A stretch of 6,801 nt of DNA. It comes from Desulfobulbaceae bacterium. GTDB taxonomy: Bacteria > Desulfobacterota > Desulfobulbia > Desulfobulbales > DAOVSZ01. Position numbers and translations under genes: made by a program. The DNA is taken from contig DAOVSZ010000151.1 in NCBI GenBank assembly GCA_030627725.1, forward strand, positions 1-6,801, given 5' to 3'. The notes beneath the pieces are model-generated. The model ran no database searches. It was not told the origin of the DNA and was given only the letters and a program-made list of their open reading frames with translations. Shown piece after piece: positions 1 to 5,474 of the stretch (positions are counted from its first letter, which is position 1; each line of letters starts with the position of its first letter).

Positions 1-1325
1 CCAAGTTCCCAATGTTTGGACTCGGCACAGCGGGCACCGGCAGCTTCGGCGATCCTGCGAACAACCTTGCACTCTTCATCGGTATCAGTATAGAAGCGGT
101 TGATGCAGACAACCGGGTTGATCCCTGCCTTGCGGATTACACCGATCAGGTGGACCATATTCTCACAACCCTTCTCAACCAATCCGACATTTTCTTTGGT
201 ATACGCACCGTCAAGTGGTTTACCGGCAACTACTGCAGGGCCGCCGCCATGCATCTTCAGGGCACGGATGGTAGTGGTGAGAACAGAGACGTGTGGTTTC
301 AGTCCGGAATAGCGGCACTTGACGTTCCAGAACTTCTCAAAACCAATATCAGCGGCAAAGCCGGATTCGGTAATGTTGTAGTCAAAGAGTTTCAAGGCGA
401 CACGATCAGCAATGATCGAAGACTGGCCAACAGCGATATTGGCAAAAGGTCCGGCGTGAACCAGACATGGGTTGTACTCTGCGGTACACATCAGGGTAGG
501 ATTAATTGTGTTACGCATGAAAGCGGCCATAGCATTGCCAACTTCCAGATCACGGCAGGTTACCGGTTTGCCGCTCTTATCAAATGCTACAGTGATATTG
601 TTGATCCGTTCCTTCAGATCGGCCAGGTCGGTAGCAATGGACAGAATAGCCATCAACTCGGATCCCACAGCAATACCGAACTTGGACTGCATGGTAAAAC
701 CGTCGTAACGGCCGCCAAGACCAATTGTGATATTTCTGAGAGCCTGGGCACAGAAGTCGATGATCCAGCCAAATTCAACTCGGGTGGGATCAATATCGAG
801 ACGACGCATGCCGGTCAGTCTGGCCAACTGCTCATCGTTGTAGTTCCGCTCATGCTGCATACGGGAAGTCATGGCCACCATGCCCAGGTTATGAGCATTC
901 ATGATATCATTGATATCACCGGTGAGGCCAAGGGAGAACTCGGTCATCGGAATCAGGAGTGAATTACCACCGCCGGCAGCCGTACCCTTGACGTTCATGG
1001 TCGGGCCACCGCTTGGCTGACGCAGGGCGCCACCCACATTAACGCCACGCTTACCCATACCCTCCATCAAACCGCAGGAGGTAGTGCTCTTGCCTTCTCC
1101 CAGCGGCGTTGGAGTAATAGCGGTAACCTCAATGTATTTGCCATCCGGCTTGTCCTTAAGCCGGTTTATAATCTTGAGAAAATCAAGCTTAGCCAACCTG
1201 CCCATGGGCAGCATTTCATCTTTCTCAAGCCCAAGTTTGTCCCGCCATTCCTCTGGGGTGGGCATGTTCTTTTCAGCAGCTTCAGATATCTGCCAGTCTG
1301 CCATCTCCACAGCGTTATAAGCCAT
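1..1325 (-). CDS. fhs: Formate--tetrahydrofolate ligase, C-terminus cut by window edge
   Basis: Joins formate to tetrahydrofolate with ATP to give 10-formyl-tetrahydrofolate, the entry step of the methyl branch of the Wood-Ljungdahl pathway and a source of folate one-carbon units; cytoplasmic. The open frame from ATG 1323-1325 gives 441 residues with no stop before the left edge. The family is usually about 555-590 residues, so roughly 115-150 are missing. Visible motifs are the ATP-binding TPTPLGEGKSTT (residues 71-82), VKGTAAGGG (112-120), GPFANIA in the middle, and TTTIRALKMHGG (350-361), the second family signature. The N-terminus, starting MAYNAVEMADWQ, is longer than in clostridial enzymes. 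The first signature departs from the classical form (T for G at 115, N for Y at 121), as I recall for sulfate-reducer enzymes. The start is supported by GGAGGG six bases upstream. The gene follows thyX by 143 bases on the same strand. Identity is very secure from several collinear motifs. Confidence 0.97.
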   Translation of the reverse strand, partial: MAYNAVEMADWQISEAAEKNMPTPEEWRDKLGLEKDEMLPMGRLAKLDFLKIINRLKDKPDGKYIEVTAITPTPLGEGKSTTSCGLMEGMGKRGVNVGGALRQPSGGPTMNVKGTAAGGGNSLLIPMTEFSLGLTGDINDIMNAHNLGMVAMTSRMQHERNYNDEQLARLTGMRRLDIDPTRVEFGWIIDFCAQALRNITIGLGGRYDGFTMQSKFGIAVGSELMAILSIATDLADLKERINNITVAFDKSGKPVTCRDLEVGNAMAAFMRNTINPTLMCTAEYNPCLVHAGPFANIAVGQSSIIADRVALKLFDYNITESGFAADIGFEKFWNVKCRYSGLKPHVSVLTTTIRALKMHGGGPAVVAGKPLDGAYTKENVGLVEKGCENMVHLIGVIRKAGINPVVCINRFYTDTDEECKVVRRIAEAAGARCAESKHWEL

Positions 1326-1331
1326 ATCAAT

Positions 1332-1337
1332 CCCTCC
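1332..1337 (-). promoter_or_regulatory. Ribosome binding site of fhs
   Basis: On the minus strand GGAGGG stands six bases before the ATG at 1325. It fixes the start of fhs, whose reading frame has no stop in the window to define it otherwise. Confidence 0.8.
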
Positions 1338-1420
1338 AATGTTATCTTCTTAGTTGATGTGTATGTGTTACAGGCAGAAGCAAATGAATACAACTGCCCG
1401 AATTAACGACAAGTCTTATG

Positions 1421-1449
1421 AAATTAGCAGTTTCGTTAAGCGCTGTCAA
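1421..1449 (-). promoter_or_regulatory. Possible promoter of fhs (TTGACA, 17 bases, TAATTT)
   Basis: On the minus strand a perfect -35 hexamer TTGACA (1449-1444) is followed after 17 bases by TAATTT (1426-1421), which matches only three of six -10 positions. An alternative -10, GCTAAT, would sit 15 bases away. Transcription from here would give fhs a leader of about 90 bases, containing a small GGCAG/CTGCC stem (1373-1377 with 1394-1398). The good -35 with a poor -10, plus the overlapping dyad, fits a regulated promoter. This is inference from consensus matching only. Confidence 0.4.
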
Positions 1450-1458
1450 GAAACTGCT
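1426..1458. repeat. Perfect 9-base inverted repeat between thyX and fhs
   Basis: AGCAGTTTC at 1426-1434 is the exact reverse complement of GAAACTGCT at 1450-1458, with 15 bases between. It starts 10 bases after the thyX stop and includes the whole spacer and -35 box of the proposed fhs promoter. No T-run follows on either strand, so it is not a typical intrinsic terminator. An operator for a dimeric repressor is the preferred reading; a weak thyX terminator or a 3' stabilising stem is the alternative. The repeat is certain, its role is not. Confidence 0.9.
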
Positions 1459-1468
1459 GAATAGTTAC

Positions 1469-2422
1469 TCAGCCTTTAGCCTGAAGATCACCAAAAACGT
1501 TCGGGAAGATCTCCTTGAAACGCTCAAGCAGAGGATTCATTATCTCCCGCATTGACGGTTCAGCGCCTGGTGAAGTCCTGAGCTTGAAGATATGGAGCCA
1601 TTCAATCAGGTTGGCATACGTGATGAGTTCGGTTTTGCAGGAATTGGGAAGCACGGTGCGGGCCGCCTGTGGAGATGAGGTCTCAAGGAGTTTTAAATAA
1701 ATCTTTTCCGTCTCCAGCATGGCCTTTTCCCACTCTGCATATTCTTCCGTCCCCTCTTTGAAGAACATCGGCTTTATAAAGGTCACCTGATTGTCGAATT
1801 TGCTTTGACTGTACCGGCAGTATCTCTGACTTTCCTGAAGATACGAGCAGGGGCGATGCCTGACAATTTCATGCGTAATGGCGCGGTTTATGTAAAATTT
1901 GACCGCAATATGACGATGCCGGGCAAGAAGATCGGCGGGCAAGGCATCCACTTTTTCAAGATCAAACTTTTCAACCAGCACACCCTCCTGGGGGATCCAT
2001 CCTCTCTTTGATTCACAATCAAAAAAGAACATGGGATGCTTCTTGGCAAGAAAGCCTGCCATTGCCTTTACTATCTTGACGGAAGAATACGACTGATACA
2101 TCTCCCTGAAGGCCCGCACACTTCCTGAGATGAGCAGCTCTTTTTTGTCCGGACGGTCTATGACGAGGTACTTCGGCAGGGTCGCAAAAAATCGGGTTGC
2201 ATCAGACTCTTTGTCATATATGACCTTCAGAGTCAACACACCCATTTCCATAACGGAATTATGCCCGCGTTTAACTATATTTTTTATAAACGGCTCGCAG
2301 GAGCTTTCGGAGATCTTGTCTTCACTCTTGTAACAGACCCTGCCGCAGACCTCTATGCGTATGGCAAGACTCTGTTGATCAAGGTCATCGAGGATTTCAA
2401 AGGAAGGAGGGATAATTTTCAT
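1469..2422 (-). CDS. thyX: Flavin-dependent thymidylate synthase, long form
   Basis: Makes dTMP from dUMP, with methylene-tetrahydrofolate as carbon donor and NADPH as reductant through FAD; a cytoplasmic homotetramer in the family. Unlike ThyA it releases tetrahydrofolate, so no dihydrofolate reductase is needed to recycle it. The ThyX signature RHRxxSxxxxSxRY is intact as RHRPCSYLQESQRY (residues 188-201), preceded by NRAITHEIV. The N-terminal GHNSVMEMGVLTL (53-65) aligns with the usual GHxSVxEHxxFTF, but with Met at 60 instead of His. The C-terminal ARTVLPNSCKTEL (254-266) and the LR...EIM segment (281-295) complete the fold. At 317 residues it is much longer than the typical 200-250, because about 105 residues separate the N-terminal motif from the signature. 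AAAGG lies eight bases before the ATG, and the gene follows nifS by 21 bases, so it is probably co-transcribed with nifU and nifS. Confidence 0.95.
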   Translation of the reverse strand: MKIIPPSFEILDDLDQQSLAIRIEVCGRVCYKSEDKISESSCEPFIKNIVKRGHNSVMEMGVLTLKVIYDKESDATRFFATLPKYLVIDRPDKKELLISGSVRAFREMYQSYSSVKIVKAMAGFLAKKHPMFFFDCESKRGWIPQEGVLVEKFDLEKVDALPADLLARHRHIAVKFYINRAITHEIVRHRPCSYLQESQRYCRYSQSKFDNQVTFIKPMFFKEGTEEYAEWEKAMLETEKIYLKLLETSSPQAARTVLPNSCKTELITYANLIEWLHIFKLRTSPGAEPSMREIMNPLLERFKEIFPNVFGDLQAKG

Positions 2423-2443
2423 ACGGTTTTCCTTTCAAAGCTT

Positions 2444-3619
2444 TTACTTTTTTTCGTCCCAGAATGGGGACATGGCACGGAGACTCGCGATAAGAGGAGG
2501 CATCTTCTCAAGCACGAAGTCCACCTCTTTTTCCGTGTTGAACACGCTCAGACTGAACCGGATGGAACCGTGCGCCGCGGTAAAAGGCACGCCCATTGCC
2601 CGCAAGACATGTGAGGGCTCAAGCGACCCTGAAGTGCAGGCTGAGCCGGATGAGGCGCAAATATTGTATCTGTCAAGGTGCAGGAGGATCGCTTCACCCT
2701 CGACGTATTCAAAACTGATATTGGTCGTATTCGGCAGCCGCTGGGTCTTGTGGCCGTTTAACAAGGAATTGGGGATTGCTTCAAGAAGCCTGTTTTCAAG
2801 CCTGTCCCGGAGCTCTTTGACGCGTGAGTTTTCATCGTCCATGCGTTCCGCCGCAAGCTCACATGCTTTCCCCAGCCCGACAATGGAGGCCGTGTTCTCA
2901 GTTCCGCCGCGTCGCCCCTTCTCCTGATGCCCTCCTATCATAAAGGGAACAAATGGCGTTCCTTTGCGGACATAGAGCACGCCGACACCTTTTGGCGCGT
3001 GCAGTTTATGGCCTGAAATGGAGAGAAAATCAATCGGCAGTTCGGCAAGGTTGATCGGCATCTTTCCAACCGCCTGCACGGCATCCGTATGAAAAAGAAT
3101 CCCGCGTTCTTTCGCGATCGCGGCCATTTCCGCAATCGGGAAAATCACGCCGGTCTCGTTATTGGCCCACATGACGCTGACAATGGCGGTTTCGTCGGTC
3201 AGGCTTTCTTCGTAGAGCGCAAGATCAATGGCGCCGTCGTTTCCGACCGGCAGCAGAGTCGCCTTGTGCTTGTGGCCTGTCAGGGTATCGATATTTTCAC
3301 AGAGGTTTTTTACTGCCGGGTGCTCCACCCTTGTGGTGACGACATGCCGTTTCTCCGGAAAGGCCTGAAGCGCAGACAGAATTGCGGTAGAGTCACTTTC
3401 CGTGCCGCAGCTGGTAAAGACAAGTTCATCGGGTTGGGCGCCGATAAGACCGGCTATCTTTGCACGCGCTTCGTTAATGGACCTGCCGATCATGCCGCCG
3501 AATGTATGCATGCTCGAAGGATTTCCATAGTTGTCGGAAAAATAGGGCAGCATGGCTTCAAGCACCTCGGGATCAACCCTGGTGGTGGCATTGTTGTCCA
3601 TATAAATGACCTTGTTCAT
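2444..3619 (-). CDS. nifS: Cysteine desulfurase NifS (IscS/NifS class)
   Basis: A PLP enzyme that takes sulfur from L-cysteine, leaving alanine, and passes it as a persulfide to the scaffold NifU. At 391 residues it has the standard class V aminotransferase length. Visible landmarks are MDNNATTRVDPEVLEAM at the N-terminus, the cofactor-stacking His100 in VEHPAV, NNETG (153-157), HTDAVQAVGK with Asp179 and Gln182, the PLP lysine Lys205 in SGHKLHAPKG, and the catalytic Cys328 in SSGSACTSGSLEPSHVL, close to Lys202/Cys325 of Azotobacter NifS. The long Cys loop places it in the NifS/IscS group rather than SufS. Its ATG overlaps the nifU stop as ATGA, and GGAGGTG (3631-3625) sits inside the end of nifU five bases before the start, so translational coupling is likely. 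With no nitrogenase gene in view it could be the general Fe-S desulfurase; nifS is chosen because the partner is NifU. Confidence 0.95.
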   Translation of the reverse strand: MNKVIYMDNNATTRVDPEVLEAMLPYFSDNYGNPSSMHTFGGMIGRSINEARAKIAGLIGAQPDELVFTSCGTESDSTAILSALQAFPEKRHVVTTRVEHPAVKNLCENIDTLTGHKHKATLLPVGNDGAIDLALYEESLTDETAIVSVMWANNETGVIFPIAEMAAIAKERGILFHTDAVQAVGKMPINLAELPIDFLSISGHKLHAPKGVGVLYVRKGTPFVPFMIGGHQEKGRRGGTENTASIVGLGKACELAAERMDDENSRVKELRDRLENRLLEAIPNSLLNGHKTQRLPNTTNISFEYVEGEAILLHLDRYNICASSGSACTSGSLEPSHVLRAMGVPFTAAHGSIRFSLSVFNTEKEVDFVLEKMPPLIASLRAMSPFWDEKK

Positions 3620-4455
3620 CCCTTCACCTCCTCAACAACCAGGGATTCAAGGACCAGTTCCCTCAACTTCTTTTCAACATATTCCTTCAGGGTGGTCTGA
3701 GAGGCGGCACAGCTGACACAGGCGCCGCGAAGGGAGACCATGACAAAATCACCATCGACATCAACAAGCTCGATATCACCACCGTCTTTACGCAAGGCAG
3801 GCCTGATTTCTCTTTCGAGCACATCTTCGATCATCTTGATCTTCTGGATATTGGTCAGTCTCTTTGGGCCGACTTCTTTCTTTTCTTCAACGCGGATGTC
3901 CTTTCTGACCTCCAGGATAAGCTCGAGTATCCTTTCGTGACACTTGCCGCAACCACCGCCGGCCTTGGTAAAATTGGTGACCTCTTCGACGAGTCGCAGG
4001 TTGCTTTCCTGGACCGCCCTCTTGATCTCAAGGTCAGTGACGCCAAAGCATTCACAGACGATATTGCCCAGTGCCATGGGAAGAGGGATGCCGCGATAAT
4101 TTGCAATGGCCGCTTCCAGGGCCTCGCGACCGAGAACGGAGCAGTGCATCTTTTCTTTGGGCAGTCCGCCAAGAAAATCTGCAATGTCTTCGTTGCTGAT
4201 CTTTTCCGCTTCAGCCAGGGTCAATCCCTTTACCATCTCGGTAAGCGCGGAAGATGATGCAATAGCGCTCGCACAGCCGAAGGTCTTGAAACTTGCATCA
4301 ACGATCCTCTTGTTTTCGTCCACCTTCAAATAAAGCTTCAAGGCGTCACCGCATGCCAGAGAGCCAACCTCCCCCACCCCGTTGGCATTGTCAATTTCAC
4401 CAACGTTGCGTGGATGAATAAAATGTTCCTTAACCTTTTCCGTATAGTCCCACAT
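3616..4455 (-). CDS. nifU: Three-domain Fe-S cluster scaffold NifU
   Basis: Scaffold on which Fe-S clusters are built from NifS sulfur and then handed to apoproteins; cytoplasmic. At 279 residues it has all three NifU domains. The first is an IscU-like domain with cluster ligands Cys35, Cys61 and Cys105 and the conserved Asp37 in ACGDALKL. The second is a central [2Fe-2S] domain with CEC (134, 136) and GGGCGKC (169, 172). The third is an Nfu-like domain with GACVSCAAS (Cys246, Cys249). No expected cysteine is missing. The frame extends four codons upstream to a GTG at 4467, but MWDYTEKVKEHF is the usual family N-terminus, and that GTG overlaps the AGGAG that would have to serve it, so ATG 4455 is chosen. 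nifS overlaps its 3' end by four bases. There is no cysteine-rich regulator gene beside it in view, and no sigma-54 type promoter, so a housekeeping role is as likely as nitrogen fixation. Confidence 0.97.
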   Translation of the reverse strand: MWDYTEKVKEHFIHPRNVGEIDNANGVGEVGSLACGDALKLYLKVDENKRIVDASFKTFGCASAIASSSALTEMVKGLTLAEAEKISNEDIADFLGGLPKEKMHCSVLGREALEAAIANYRGIPLPMALGNIVCECFGVTDLEIKRAVQESNLRLVEEVTNFTKAGGGCGKCHERILELILEVRKDIRVEEKKEVGPKRLTNIQKIKMIEDVLEREIRPALRKDGGDIELVDVDGDFVMVSLRGACVSCAASQTTLKEYVEKKLRELVLESLVVEEVKG

Positions 4456-4466
4456 AGTATATCTCA

Positions 4467-4471
4467 CTCCT
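4467..4471 (-). promoter_or_regulatory. Ribosome binding site of nifU
   Basis: AGGAG on the minus strand lies 11 bases before ATG 4455, somewhat long but usable. It overlaps the upstream in-frame GTG at 4467, which therefore cannot be the start served by this site. Confidence 0.7.
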
Positions 4472-4493
4472 GATGCTTGAGAAATGCTTTGAG

Positions 4494-4508
4494 TTTTAGT
4501 TTCTAAAA
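4494..4508. promoter_or_regulatory. Small dyad at the likely nifU transcription start, possible operator
   Basis: TTTTAG (4494-4499) and CTAAAA (4503-4508) form an inverted repeat with three bases between. It lies just downstream of the proposed nifU -10 box, about where transcription would begin, which is a good position for a repressor. It does not resemble the IscR type 1 site as I remember it. In an AT-rich stretch a 6-base dyad can arise by chance, so confidence is low. Confidence 0.25.
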
Positions 4509-4515
4509 ATTACAG

Positions 4516-4544
4516 ATCATAATTTTTTGGAGTTCAAAATGCAA
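4516..4544 (-). promoter_or_regulatory. Probable promoter of the nifU-nifS-thyX operon
   Basis: On the minus strand TTGCAT (4544-4539), 17 bases, then TATGAT (4521-4516), the latter five of six to the -10 consensus. A second overlapping candidate is TTGAAC (4537-4532), 17 bases, TGTAAT (4514-4509). Either would start transcription about 45-55 bases before the nifU ATG. The TATGAT version is preferred because it keeps the most conserved -10 positions. It looks like a sigma-70 class promoter; I find no GG-N10-GC pattern of a sigma-54 nif promoter here. Confidence 0.5.
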
Positions 4545-4575
4545 CTATTTATCAAGGAGTGCATGTGAATCTCTT

Positions 4576-4604
4576 TTGACAAAAAAATGAAATCTGATTT
4601 AAAT
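4576..4604 (+). promoter_or_regulatory. Probable promoter of the hydrolase and GAF genes
   Basis: TTGACA (4576-4581), 17 bases, TTAAAT (4599-4604; four of six). Transcription would begin near 4611, downstream of the first in-frame ATG at 4587 but about 36 bases before ATG 4647. This independently supports 4647 as the hydrolase start. The two promoters face apart and their -35 boxes are about 30 bases from each other. Confidence 0.5.
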
Positions 4605-4634
4605 GTAAACACTCAACAACTAACTTTTTCCCAT

Positions 4635-4639
4635 AAGGA
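4635..4639 (+). promoter_or_regulatory. Ribosome binding site of the hydrolase
   Basis: AAGGA lies seven bases before ATG 4647, whereas ATG 4587 has no purine-rich site at the right distance (the nearest, AAGGAG at 4554-4559, is 27 bases away). It decides the start in favour of 4647. Confidence 0.75.
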
Positions 4640-4646
4640 CATCTTT

Positions 4647-5474
4647 ATGAACCAATTTTCTCTTGCAAAACTTGACACTCCGGAAATTTTAAACGTGCTT
4701 TTTCACCCCAGACGGGAAAAGCCGCCCACTCAATCCGATACTATCATCGAACAAGACATTCCAGTTGATGACGGCGTCACTATCGGATGCCGTTTTCACC
4801 TTGCCGCCTCAGACGCTCCGAACATCCTCTTTTTCCACGGCAACGGTGAAATAGCAAGCGACTATGACGAGATCGGGCCGCTTTATAACACATTCGGGTA
4901 TTCATTTCTGGTGGCCGACTACAGAGGATATGGCACAAGCAGCGGCACACCAACTGCCGGCGATTTGCTTAATGACAGCCATACAATATTCAATGCAGTC
5001 AAAGAATGGCTCGCAACAGAAGGCCGGACCGGCCCTCTTTTTGTCATGGGCCGCTCTTTAGGCAGCGCCTGCGCCATCGAGCTGGGCAGCTCTCTGCCGG
5101 ATGATGTTACAGGAATCATAATTGAGAGCGGATTTTCCCATAGCATTCCTCTCCTGCTCACCATGGGTGTTGATATCCGGAAACACGACATTGCCGAAAC
5201 AGACTGTTTCTGCAATGTGCAGAAGATCACCAACTGCTCCAAACCGACCCTTATCATACATGCCTCAAGGGACCAGATCATTCCCGTCACCAGCGCTGAG
5301 ATTCTGCAGGCAAATTCCGCTGCCAAACACAAGGTGTTCCAGGTCGTTCCCGGCGCAGACCACAACACTCTCTTCGAGGTGGCGGGCATGGCCTATTTTG
5401 AACTTATTCAGCAGTTTATAAACAAAGTGATGGGAGTGCGCCCCAAACGCAAACGCTACAAACCACGCAGATAA
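4647..5474 (+). CDS. Alpha/beta hydrolase, BEM46/ABHD13-like
   Basis: A serine hydrolase of the alpha/beta fold; substrate unknown. The 275-residue protein has the oxyanion HGNGE (residues 64-68), DYRGYGTSSG (91-100), the nucleophile elbow GRSLGS with Ser137, the acid Asp209 in HASRDQIIP and the base His239 in GADHNTLF, so a full catalytic triad in the right order. HGNGE, DYRGYG and GRSLGS together are typical of the BEM46/ABHD12-13 group, which often has a membrane anchor. I see no signal peptide or clear N-terminal membrane segment here, so it is probably cytoplasmic or peripherally bound. A hydrophobic stretch after the sixth strand (about 166-175) may be lid. The C-terminus is strongly basic, RPKRKRYKPRR (265-275). 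A longer start at 4587 would add 20 residues but lacks a ribosome site and would lie upstream of the predicted transcript start. The stop overlaps the next start as TAATG. Confidence 0.9.
   Translation: MNQFSLAKLDTPEILNVLFHPRREKPPTQSDTIIEQDIPVDDGVTIGCRFHLAASDAPNILFFHGNGEIASDYDEIGPLYNTFGYSFLVADYRGYGTSSGTPTAGDLLNDSHTIFNAVKEWLATEGRTGPLFVMGRSLGSACAIELGSSLPDDVTGIIIESGFSHSIPLLLTMGVDIRKHDIAETDCFCNVQKITNCSKPTLIIHASRDQIIPVTSAEILQANSAAKHKVFQVVPGADHNTLFEVAGMAYFELIQQFINKVMGVRPKRKRYKPRR

Noticed and set aside
900..922. Repeated GATATC palindromes
   Set aside because: They fall in the fhs codons for GDINDIMN and are explained by coding sequence.
12..962. A 316-codon open frame on the plus strand
   Set aside because: It shares codon boundaries with fhs on the opposite strand, which carries several conserved Fhs motifs through the same bases. 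The plus-strand protein has no recognisable motif and no ribosome site; it is a mirror of a well-biased coding strand.
1166..1393. A 75-codon minus-strand frame starting upstream of fhs
   Set aside because: It overlaps the fhs start in another frame, lacks a ribosome site and reads as a Trp/Arg/Cys-rich out-of-frame product.
1326..1425. Tetrahydrofolate riboswitch in the fhs leader
   Set aside because: I do not see the conserved core of the folate riboswitch as known from Firmicutes; only one weak stem is present.
3089..3700. A 203-codon plus-strand frame opposite nifS and the end of nifU
   Set aside because: The minus strand encodes NifS with its PLP lysine region and the NifU C-terminus here; the plus frame shows no motif or start signal.
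4456..4467. GTG start four codons upstream of the nifU ATG
   Set aside because: The GTG coincides with the AGGAG needed as ribosome site, and the NifU family begins at MWDY.
4554..4568. AAGGAG followed by ATG-TGA, a possible minimal start-stop element
   Set aside because: The spacing from AAGGAG to ATG is only three bases and the site lies upstream of the likely promoter, so it is probably not transcribed in that direction.
4456..4586. Sigma-54 nif promoter before nifU
   Set aside because: The only GC in a TTGC context has TG, not GG, ten bases upstream; the -24/-12 pattern is not met.
4587..4646. Longer hydrolase start at ATG 4587
   Set aside because: It has no ribosome site, lies upstream of the predicted transcription start, and adds residues outside the conserved fold; ATG 4647 has AAGGA at seven bases.
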